A stretch of DNA of 29,237 nt from NCBI GenBank assembly GCA_003427395.1, contig BFEA01000101.1:980043-1009279 (forward strand), written 5' to 3'. Within the stretch, counting starts at the first letter, position 1. Every line of letters begins with the position of its first letter. This stretch comes from Chara braunii. Its lineage: Eukaryota > Streptophyta > Charophyceae > Charales > Characeae. This document shows, one piece after another, positions 10,655 through 19,200 of the stretch. Below the pieces are notes generated by a model that was given only the letters and a program-made list of their open reading frames with translations, was not told the origin of the DNA and made no database searches. The translations under genes were made by a program, and so were the position numbers.

Positions 10655-12001
10655 GGACGATAACTTCTTGTCAAAGGTTGCTTGGTAGACAGTTATACAA
10701 CCAAAACGTGGTGGAGGCCTCTCTATTCTGGACCCGGAGAGTCAGATTACTGCTCTTTTGGCACGATGGGTGCCATGGGCAATTTTCGAATCGCCACACA
10801 CTCCTTGGCGACAATTGACTGAATTTGCACTTTTTTTTGTTTTGGATTGGTCAGAATTACGTTGTTTTTGGTTAGCTTTTCTTTTTCCAGAATATCTCCG
10901 TAAACAGTTGCCGCCCGGAGTGTGGGCTGGCATTCTGAAAGCCTGGAAAGTCGTTTGTCCGCGTTTACAACCTCCTCCTATGGTTTTCGAACGATTGCTG
11001 ACTCAACCTCTTTTCAACAATCCCTATATTCTCAATTCTGCTGGGCAACCGTTTGCCTGCTTTGGGCATGGGGAATTTGGGAATGCATGGATGAGTAGAG
11101 GAAGATCTGTGGGATATTAACTCTCTGGATTGGAGAACCTTTGACATGTTGGCACCGAGATTGACTGGTCTGTGGAGACAGCAACAGCATCTACAGCAAT
11201 TGCAAGATGCAGTGTTGCCGGCTTGGGTACACATTCTACGGAGAGGGTTGGAGGTCACAGATGGTATGTGGTACAAACAGGATGGACAAGCTATGCCGCG
11301 ATATGTTTGGAGAAAAGAGACTTATGCAGAAGTGACCGATATTCCGTACTCATGTTGGGAAGTTCAGGGAGAGGCTGTTGCATTGGGAGAACCGTTGCAG
11401 TATGCAGAGATTACAATCCCCTTGCCCTCTCCCGATCAGCTGCAGCCAGTACGCGTTATCGAACGAGAACACAGCTACCGACCCTTCTGCCTGCAGACTT
11501 CATCCTTCAACTTGCCAGTGGATCCCAGAGATTGGGCATGGCAACATCCTTGTCGCCCAGACAAACTGGTTTATCTATACGACTATACTACCAAATTGGG
11601 ATATCAGATGGCGCGACCAAGGGTCGACATGAACTGGGTAGTGGCCCGGAGGTGGATGGCGACGGGATGGATTGAAGACTCTCTGCCGAGACTGTCGAGA
11701 ATGCTTCCACTTTTCTGGAAGCATCTCATGGATCTGACCAACAGTAAACACGCAAGCTTCTTATGGTTGCTGATGCATCTGGCACTGCCAGNGGCTACTT
11801 GGTGTGCACGAAGGACTGTGAAAGCCGGTCCGTTATGTGTCATATGCCCGGGAACACGTATGGAAGATGTTCAGCATTTCCTGTTGCAATACGACCTTAC
11901 TAGACCCATGTTCTCCCCCTCCCTGCGCAGTTAATCCCCTGGGGTTCCAGGGCAATCAATGCTGGCAGGAGCATCATGTATTCAAACTCAGTCTGTAAAA
12001 A

Positions 12002-12149
12002 GGGACGCTGGACCCGCTTTCCAGCAGGTGAAGCTCCCCACCAATAGATGGAGCCTCCTCCCAGGTGCTAGTGATGTCTGCTCTTACCAGCACCACTAAC
12101 ACCGAGGAGGACGTTTCTTTTTTTTTTTTTTCCTTAAAGAAAAAAAAAG
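12002..12149 (+). repeat. LINE-3'-end-like repeat inserted in the second LINE
   Basis: The block starting GGGACGCTGGACCC and ending in T-rich then A-rich sequence is clearly related to the 3' end of the first LINE (10527-10654). It sits between the zf-RVT motif HFLLQY and the downstream coding segment beginning FWDWWRN at about 12153. That segment should follow the finger closely, as it does in the first LINE. It is therefore best read as a very short 5'-truncated LINE copy or a SINE using the same 3' end. I could not identify Pol III A/B boxes or a clear target duplication. Confidence 0.5.
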
Positions 12150-12381
12150 ACCCTTCTGGGACTGGTGGCGGAACTCAAATGTCCCGATTCCAGATGTGCA
12201 ACATCGATGGGATGACCAGTTTGTGCTTTTGGGGGTTGCCTCAAGATGATGACCACCCTTGCTCAGTCGCTCTTCGTGGGGCTATCCTGATGACGCTTTG
12301 GAACCTGCGAAACTCGGTTGTCCGCAGAGGGGAACAACTCACTCCCCCTATGATCAGAGCGGAGGTTAAATATAACATTAA

Positions 12382-12524
12382 ACCACCAGTACTTGGGCAC
12401 TGCGCGCCGCGCCGGCCGCACCTTTTTTGAAGCGGCGCGGGCTGTCGATACGATTTATCGACGGCCCGCCGGTAGCGAAATTCTCGTAGCGTTAATGCTA
12501 AGGCGTCGCCCAAGTACTGGTGGT
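12382..12524. mobile_element. 143-bp miniature inverted-repeat element with TTAA target duplication
   Basis: The ends are perfect 17-bp inverted repeats: ACCACCAGTACTTGGGC at 12382-12398 and its reverse complement at 12508-12524. Both sides are flanked by TTAA (12378-12381 and 12525-12528). Deleting the element and one TTAA (147 bp) rejoins the LINE coding frame as KYNIKLAISAEWELRV, which aligns with the first LINE. This shows insertion into an existing TTAA. TTAA duplication is the hallmark of piggyBac-type transposition. The GC-rich interior folds into a second hairpin around TGTCGATA/TATCGACG. There is no coding capacity. Confidence 0.8.
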
Positions 12525-12694
12525 TTAAATTGGCAATATCAGCGGAATGGGAACTTCGTGTCCAGAAGAAAGGATGCACCAACAAAGCGCTCAAATGGTT
12601 TAGGGCCAGATGGGGATCTTTCCAGGGGTTGTGTGTAGTTACCTTGACGTTGGGAACTCTCCCCATTTTGGTCTTTTCAGAATTTTTTCCTTGA

Positions 12695-13122
12695 TCTAGT
12701 TCAGACATTGTTTTGGACCTGTTGGAACTCAACAGATGAGAACTCCACATCAACTGTAAATATGTACTGATAGATGAATGAGGTGGGATGTGAGATGCAT
12801 TGTAGATAGAATGGAGTAGTGACTGGAGGATGCAGGGTATCTCTACATTATATAATACAATGGACTGTGAATTGACTGCAATAGTGTTGAGATAGTCTAG
12901 GCAATACCTCGAAAACAGATGACTTCGCTTTCCTGTTTTTCTTTTCTGCTTTCCTTTAGCCTTTAGGTTATTTGTTAGAATACATAACATAGGGCCTATG
13001 ATGCGACTGAAGCCTGGGTCTCAGAGGGTGGATGATGTTGGTTGGGGATGGGACTGGCCAAGAGTGCCTTTCTCAGCCCTGGGTGACCACAGCGTTCATG
13101 TGACGGACACTGAGCCCGCTTC
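12695..13122. other. No recognisable gene; probable second-LINE 3' flank
   Basis: AT-rich sequence follows the second LINE ORF stop at 12692-12694. It may include that element's 3' untranslated region, but I found no poly(A) tail or copy of the first LINE's 3' module here. No open frame longer than shadows of the LINE is present. Confidence 0.4.
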
Positions 13123-13151
13123 CTTATACACATCTAGATGTGTATAAGAGA
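13123..13151. other. Probable Nextera (Tn5 mosaic-end) junction adapter left in the assembly
   Basis: Bases 13123-13135 (CTTATACACATCT) followed directly by 13136-13151 (AGATGTGTATAAGAGA) match two Tn5 mosaic ends joined head to head. This is the circularisation junction of Nextera mate-pair libraries, whose full form is 38 bases; 29 contiguous bases match here. A natural genomic origin is very unlikely. Sequence on the two sides may not be truly adjacent. Confidence 0.88.
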
Positions 13152-14025
13152 ACTAGCTAGAGCAGGACTGGTTAGTTCAACTACTATTAGTAGTCTCCCG
13201 CTGCTTTTGCATGGGTCCTGGGGACCATCTCACGCAAGAGTGCTCACAGCATTCATCCTCATGGCTCACAATGAACTGAAGTCTTCACACATTAGACAAG
13301 GATAGATGAGAAGAGTACCAAGTTGTACAGCTTATACTATCAAAAATGTCATTTACAAAGAGTATCACAGTTCCCTGAGTTCAGGCGCTCATCAACGCAA
13401 TGCAAATCTCTCATCCAACTCTTCAATGTGGCTTCTACACAACAGCGCCACCTCTGCAGATCATATCCCACTCAGGTAAGTATTCACCATAGCTGAACTT
13501 CTCCTGTACACTCTCTGTCTCGGTTCCTTCTTCCTACTATGCATGCACACTCTCTTCTCTCAAGGATCTACTCTGAATGCTACTCACAGAATACTACTAC
13601 TAACCCTCTAAGTCTAATACTAACCCGCTGGGCAGCTATGGCTGCTTCCCTTCCCAGCGCCCAGCCTGTCTCCTCTCTCTAGCGCATCTTCATCCTCCAG
13701 CGCTGCTCCTCCTGACTGGCGCACAAGTGCTTCAGCACTTCCACGCACAGAATGCCAGTGCAGATCTGGCGTGAAATGAGGCTGGCTGCTGCCTTTATAA
13801 TACTGGCCTCTTCTCGCCGGGTCTGCATTGGCTCATTCAGGCCTTCCTTTGTCCCAGACCCTGCATTGCATGTGTCCCAGTACTGTCCCAATGAAGTCAA
13901 CTGCTGCTGAGGCCTCTCGGCCTAGATTTTGGACTTGGATGTCTGGATCTGGACTGTCCCTTAGACTTAGACCAGAATTGGGACTCTATTTATTGACTTA
14001 CTTTCAAACAGGCACAACTTTGGAC
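13152..14025. other. No recognisable gene
   Basis: This stretch has intermediate GC content and no domain, RNA or terminal repeat that I can name. The only open frame of note, on the - strand at 13679-13828 from an ATG, would encode about 49 residues of helical, charged sequence and is not convincing. Its neighbour at 13123-13151 is an adapter-like junction, so the left edge may be a misjoin. Confidence 0.4.
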
Positions 14026-14140
14026 GAACAGACACACTTACTGCCTGAACAGACACTCACACTGTGTGAATAGACACTTTCCTTTTGCACGAACAGACAC
14101 ACTGACTGCACGTACAGACACACCCTTATCTGAACAGACA
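14026..14140. repeat. Degenerate tandem repeat, unit about 21 bp
   Basis: Five units and a partial sixth begin with GAACAGACAC or close variants (GAATAGACAC, GTACAGACAC). Unit lengths are 21, 21, 23, 21 and 20 bases. The first 10 bases of each unit are well kept and the rest varies, so this is an old minisatellite. Confidence 0.8.
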
Positions 14141-14349
14141 TGTGGCCTGGCCTGGGAGCAGGTACCGGTAGCAGGCCCTCCCCTTTTTTGTGGTTTTTTT
14201 CCCCCGTTTTTGGCTTCTGGAGGGACTCTGTTCTGGCGGGTAGCTGTGGACTGCGTTTTCGCATGGTGGCCAGTGGCCACCTTTTTCGAAATTGCGCGGC
14301 AACAGTCGCTCGTTCAGCCGCCGTGCTCCCACCTTGCACAGAGAGAGAG

Positions 14350-14993
14350 NNNNNNNNNNNNNNNNNNNNNNNNNNNNNNNNNNNNNNNNNNNNNNNNNNN
14401 NNNNNNNNNNNNNNNNNNNNNNNNNNNNNNNNNNNNNNNNNNNNNNNNNNNNNNNNNNNNNNNNNNNNNNNNNNNNNNNNNNNNNNNNNNNNNNNNNNNN
14501 NNNNNNNNNNNNNNNNNNNNNNNNNNNNNNNNNNNNNNNNNNNNNNNNNNNNNNNNNNNNNNNNNNNNNNNNNNNNNNNNNNNNNNNNNNNNNNNNNNNN
14601 NNNNNNNNNNNNNNNNNNNNNNNNNNNNNNNNNNNNNNNNNNNNNNNNNNNNNNNNNNNNNNNNNNNNNNNNNNNNNNNNNNNNNNNNNNNNNNNNNNNN
14701 NNNNNNNNNNNNNNNNNNNNNNNNNNNNNNNNNNNNNNNNNNNNNNNNNNNNNNNNNNNNNNNNNNNNNNNNNNNNNNNNNNNNNNNNNNNNNNNNNNNN
14801 NNNNNNNNNNNNNNNNNNNNNNNNNNNNNNNNNNNNNNNNNNNNNNNNNNNNNNNNNNNNNNNNNNNNNNNNNNNNNNNNNNNNNNNNNNNNNNNNNNNN
14901 NNNNNNNNNNNNNNNNNNNNNNNNNNNNNNNNNNNNNNNNNNNNNNNNNNNNNNNNNNNNNNNNNNNNNNNNNNNNNNNNNNNNNNNNNNNNN
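14350..14993. other. Assembly gap (644 N)
   Basis: A continuous run of N bases. The left side ends in a GAGAGAGAG run and the right side begins AAAGTAAAAGGG. The uneven length suggests an estimated gap size from read pairs. Anything could be hidden here, including the end of a repeat. Confidence 0.99.
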
Positions 14994-15883
14994 AAAGTAA
15001 AAGGGCCTTTACCCGATTCAGCCTTTGTAAAAGTAAAGCAGCGTGAAGGGGTATCTCGCTGGGGCCCAGGACACGTGAAAGCAGATCAAAGGACAAGTTC
15101 TCTATCAAAGGGCACATCTAAATCTCAGCAAGAAATCAGTGCCAAAGGTTATTGCTGAAGGACATACCTGTTCGCCAAGAGATGCATGTGGGGGAAACGA
15201 GAGGTACCACTAGCCCAGGCCACCTCTTGTGTTTGCCACTAACCGGTAGGCCGTCTAACGCGCGTTACTGTTTTTCTTGCAGTTTCTAACTGGTCTTGGC
15301 CCAATCTTGCAGTGGACTGTTATTTCTGTGAATTCTAAACTGTGCAGTGGTCATAGGCACAGTTTTTTATTTTTATCCAGAAAATTCCAGTTGATTACAT
15401 TCTGGTGGGCTACCTTGAGGACCAATTGCTAGCCCTCTCTTCTCTCACATCATTCCCCAGGAGCATGGTCCAGCTGGCAACAGGGATTGGATTAAGATCC
15501 TCAATCGTGGGGTGTTTTAGGCAGAGATGCAGAAAAGGAGTTCAATCTCGATTTTCTGCACTTGTCCACAAACACAGCCAAATTAAGGCGCTCAATCCAA
15601 TCCTCTTTGCTAGTGGGACCTTGCCCCAGGGGGGGCGAGCCCCTTCGTTTTTATCCTTTATTAAATGAAAGGAAACATCCTTGGTAGAGGCATCTCCACG
15701 TGGGGGGGCTACATCTGGACTGAGTTGCTGGATAGTCCCCCTTGAAGATATAGGCGACTACAACTTTTTCTTTTTCTTTTTTATTTTTTGAGGATCACGT
15801 ACTCATTTATTTATTTATTTTTATTATCTTTTTTTTAATATTATTTTTTAATTTGCCATTTCTCGATTTATGCGTGTCATTAA
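14994..15883. other. No recognisable gene; flank of the Harbinger element
   Basis: I see no conserved domain in any frame. A polypyrimidine-CAG sequence near 15270-15284 resembles a 3' splice site but has no supporting exon. The last 100 bases are very AT-rich, with a TTTA microsatellite at about 15803-15822, and end in TTAA (15880-15883) at the Harbinger boundary. Confidence 0.4.
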
Positions 15884-15905
15884 GGGCGTCGTTAGACACT
15901 CCTCG
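15884..15905 (+). repeat. Left terminal inverted repeat of the Harbinger element
   Basis: Twenty-two bases, perfectly complementary in reverse to 24163-24184. It starts with GGGC, as many PIF/Harbinger ends do. It is preceded by TTAA. Confidence 0.9.
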
Positions 15906-16060
15906 AGCCGTCCTCAGACTTCGAGGATGAATCCTCGGAATATTTTGCGTTTTTTTGAGGTGTCGTTCCACCTGTCCTCAGAGAATCGCCCTGAGGACGA
16001 ATCCTCGGGGGCGTCCCGCGGCCAGTTTCATGATATTATAGACGGTCGCGAGGGTGTTGT
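15906..16060. repeat. Left subterminal repeats (TCCTCG/CGAGGA family)
   Basis: The motif TCCTCRG or its complement appears repeatedly in both orientations, including CGAGGATGAATCCTCGG and CTGAGGACGAATCCTCGGG, which are hairpin-like. An 18-base segment at 15962-15979 (GTCGTTCCACCTGTCCTC) is perfectly inverted at 24120-24137. Similar motif clusters occur on the right at about 23996-24170. Subterminal arrays of this kind are usual binding sites for the transposon's own DNA-binding protein. Confidence 0.7.
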
Positions 16061-16172
16061 CCGGCCTTCGGTTCGGGATGTCCGTGTTGGAGGTGTGGTG
16101 GTCCAGCAGGCGGACGGCGGTACTGCGTCACGGGGCGCGAAGAAGGAAATCGCCAACGCGGGAACGGCCCCG

Positions 16173-16192
16173 TTCGAATTTCGAAATTCGAA
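16173..16192. promoter_or_regulatory. Perfect 20-bp palindrome upstream of the nuclease gene
   Basis: TTCGAATTTCGAAATTCGAA equals its own reverse complement. It is the only AT-rich patch in a GC-rich leader and lies about 285 bases upstream of the nuclease ATG at 16477. A protein-binding or regulatory role is possible but not shown. Confidence 0.45.
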
Positions 16193-16476
16193 TTTCCGGC
16201 ATGCGGAACGACGGTGTGGCGGCGCACACGTGGGTCAGCGAGGAGGGGGGGCACTGCACGTCGCGAAGGGTTTCGGCTGCCATGGCATTGCACACTTAAG
16301 TGTCGCCGCACCGCCACCGTCTCCAGGGTGTTCGCCGCCGCGCCGCCGCAATCGGGGAGGAACATCGTCAAGCACGGCTGCATTGCTCACCTGATTGCAG
16401 TGGCCTTCAATCGCGGTGGGAGAGGTGCGCGCAGGTGGGTGGCGAGGAAGGTTGCTTTTCCTGTCCGAAGAGCGGA

Positions 16477-17823
16477 ATGGAGGGCTGCTATCGCGATGGT
16501 CGTGCTGTGCTGTCCAGTGCAGAGAAGACAGCTGTTGCGGCGGCTGCTGTCGCAGTTGTCCGTCGATTCCAGCTAGAGAGGGCGGCTGGGCGCATGAAAG
16601 TGACGCTTTCAAGGCGGCGGCAGAGGCTTTTGCTGCAGAGGGTGTTGGACGCCCCGGACTGCGTTACCAGTTCTGAGGCAGTGCTTCAGCTATGCTTTGC
16701 AATAGGGTGCGGTGTGCTTCCTCGGTCGACGCCACGTTGGTGGATGAGGCGGAGAACCGTCTCGACTTGGGAGGATTTGCGGCTCTGCGATGACGCAACG
16801 GACGACTACTTCCGGGAAAAGCTCCGCATGTCAAGGAGAGTTTTCATTGAGATCAGCGAAGCCTGTGCACCTCTCTTGCGATGACAGGTTACGTTCTACA
16901 GGGAGCCACTTCCGCCGGAGCAGATCGTTGCCTATGCGCTTTACAAGTGGGCTACAGGAGAGTCATACGACAACAGCACCTCATCTTTCGGCATAGGCAG
17001 GGCTTCCGGAATTCTGGCCGTGCGCGATGTGACAAACGCTTTGTTGAGGGTGTATGGGGACAGGATATCGTGGCCGACGGGGGTGCGAAAACAAGTCGTG
17101 CTGCGGGCGTTTCTGGAAAAGGGCTTTCCAAACTGCCATGGCGCAGTTGACTGCACACACATCTACGTGGACAAACCGACGAACGCGCCCCGCAAGAACT
17201 ACTTCGACCGCAAGCACCGTTTCTCCGTCATTGCGCAGGTGGTGGTGGACCAGGATCTGCGCGTGCTAGACGTGTTCCTTGGATATCCAGGGAGCTGCCA
17301 CGACATCAGGGTGATCCAACTGTCGAGTCTGTCAAGGCGCACTGAAGAGGGAGTGCTTTTTCGTGGCCCGCCTGTGACGCTGCCGGGGGGGGTGCGAACG
17401 AACGGTTACATCTTGGGCGACAACGGGTATCCTCCTTCTGAATGGGTAGTGGTGCCGTACTAAGGAATCAATCAGCACCCGGACGAGGAGAGGTTTGACA
17501 CCAAGCAGAAGGTCGCAAGAGGGGCTGTGGAGAGGGCGTTCGCGAGGTTGAAGGGGATGTGGAGGCTCTTCCTGCGGACACACAAGACAAACCTGGAAAC
17601 ACTGCCACAACAGTTCACGACAGTCTGCATTCTCCACAATATACTCCTCGACGCCGGTGTGGAGTTTGACGAGAATTTGTTGTGGGAGGTCGACGAGAAC
17701 GGGGTGAGGCGCCGAGTGGACCTGGGGATTCATCGTCCCCTGCAGCCAGTGTCGATGTTGACGTCCACCGGTCCCGCCCTCGCGCTCCGCGACGCTCTGG
17801 AGGAGCGAATGAAACACATGTGA
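16477..17823 (+). pseudogene. PIF/Harbinger nuclease (HARBI1-like, DDE_Tnp_4), two in-frame stops
   Basis: This is the transposase that would cut at the terminal repeats in the nucleus. From the first in-frame ATG at 16477 it reads 448 codons (an alternative ATG is at 16594), within the usual range of the family. The N-terminal region has WEDLRLCDDATDDYFREKLRMS. The DDE core follows: GAVDCTHIYVDKP (Asp 225, codon at 17149), GYPGSCHDIRV, GDNGYP (Asp 315, at 17419) and VERAFARLKGMW (Glu 352, at 17530). The second Asp and the Glu are 36 residues apart. HNILLDAG follows. Stops interrupt at codon 136 (TGA 16882-16884, perhaps from CGA) and codon 329 (TAA 17461-17463), without any frameshift. Convergent to the middle gene. 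Dead as sequenced unless the stops are read through or are assembly errors. Confidence 0.92.
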
Positions 17824-19200
17824 TCCTGTGCACCGCCTGCGTCTTTCGCACGCATAATACTCCCTTCAATTCGTGTTCCGCCGTCTGTGATTAGTTAGGA
17901 GGGTTCGCCCTCTTTCGCTTTTGCGCGCGACGAAGCACATGGTTTTCCGTCGCGGGTGGCGTCTTTTTCGGTGTTCGTTGTTCTGGTCGACGGTAGTGTG
18001 CTGGTCCAATTCGTCTATGGTTCCTGGTGACGTGGCTCTGCGGTCGTTCGACGTCATGTTGGCAGTGGTTCGGTTACGCAGTTTTTCTTTGCAATTGAAC
18101 GATGTCGAGGNGGGGGGGGGGGGGGCGGGGGAAAGGAGGGGGGTTGCGTTGTTGTCAGCTCCTCGCCGAGCTTCTGAGTATGAGGTTTACAGCGCTGCTT
18201 TTTTTAAAATTGAAAACTGTCGTCGAATCATGTACTTGTTGTGATTGATATGTGATGATTTCTGCGTGCATTCCGCTTCTTCCTTTCGTTCGGCCACCTA
18301 CTTCTTTGTCAACTGCAATCAAAATGTCTGTCATTCACACAATGTCTGCAGTTTTGTGCAATTGATCATGATCATCGGTGACGCATGAATGCGGCACTGA
18401 AGATTAATGCACATTGAGAAATGAAGCATTTCAATGTTGTTGTTTTAGCAAATTCGGTATCATTTATTCTTTGTCGTTCCCGTTTTCGCAGCTGCACGCG
18501 ATGATAACGACGCAGTCAATTCATGCATCCAACGAAGGGCCGCGTACGGAAGAAAAAGATGTGAAGGACACGGCAATCGCTATTAACGCATTGCATACAT
18601 GAGACATCCACACGGAAGACAACAAAACCAACCTGAGCGACGAATCACGGACATGCGAGTACACAATTCTCACACAGAAAATAAGACTTCAATGACATAC
18701 ATTCCTTCCATGTTCAATATTGACGCGGAATTCGAAAAAAGGAGTCCGAATGTCCGCCCTCGAAGCGAACCATAACAACGACGGACTACAGCTGCCTTCT
18801 ATTTAATAAATGACGTGTCGTGGACTGGCCTAATAGACAAGGCTTTGGAGCACATCTACGATCTCTGCTCCAACGAAAAACTAATCACAATGAAAAAAAA
18901 AAAAAAAACTAGCAGCTGGATTGCTGACACAATAAACCTCCACCTGCCTTCTACTATCACAGAACGCTAAAACAACACGTGCACGAAGATGACGACTGTT
19001 GACGTCGCGACACCACCGAACCGCGCGCTCCAACCACGACCATCGAGGACAACACGTGTAGCGCGATGGAGGGGTTCTACCCATCCGTCATGATGGATCG
19101 CTGAACACGAACGGCGACCGGCCACCTCACATTCCCCATCGCCCCACCATCACCCCCCACCCGACCCCATCCAGCCGCGGCCTTGCGGATGAACCACGTG
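17824..19200. other. Intergenic part of the Harbinger element, between convergent genes
   Basis: No domain is recognisable in 1.4 kb between the nuclease stop and the end of the middle gene. It contains a G run with an N at 18111, an A16-type run at 18890-18906, and AATAAA at 18805-18810 on the + strand, which could serve the nuclease transcript although it lies nearly 1 kb downstream. Open frames here are short and not conserved-looking. Confidence 0.45.

Larger units (their letters stand above)
10656..12694 (+). pseudogene. Second LINE ORF2 fragment, 5'-truncated, different subfamily
   Basis: The fragment opens with SKVAW*TVIQPKRGGGLSILDP, matching VAWSTLTQPKCRGGLGILDP of the first LINE, so everything upstream of the RT C-terminal region is missing. 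It continues through VDPRDWAWQHPCRPDKLVYLYDYTTKLGYQMARPRVDMNW, aligned with IDPAEWVWQ...YRLLRPRVDVTS in the first copy, and the zf-RVT finger CVICPGTRMEDVQHFLLQY near 11840-11895. The C-terminal helix-rich part lies at 12150-12381 and 12529-12694. There are at least three frame changes (near 11100, about 11930-12150, and near 12230) plus one N at 11792. Sequence divergence is too large for a duplicate of the first element. Two insertions, at about 12002-12149 and 12382-12524, interrupt it. Confidence 0.8.

Noticed and set aside
13679-13900. Minus-strand ORF of 73 codons
   Set aside because: It lacks an ATG at its stated start (TTG); from the first ATG at 13828 it is only 49 residues and has no recognisable motif.
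14066-15158. Long frames spanning the N gap
   Set aside because: They are open only because unknown bases cannot encode a stop.
15264-15284. Possible 3' splice site (pyrimidine tract plus CAG)
   Set aside because: No matching exon or 5' splice site with coding content nearby.
16235-16612. Minus-strand and alternate-frame ORFs over the nuclease and trihelix genes
   Set aside because: High GC content makes shadow frames long; the nuclease and trihelix motifs lie in the frames reported.
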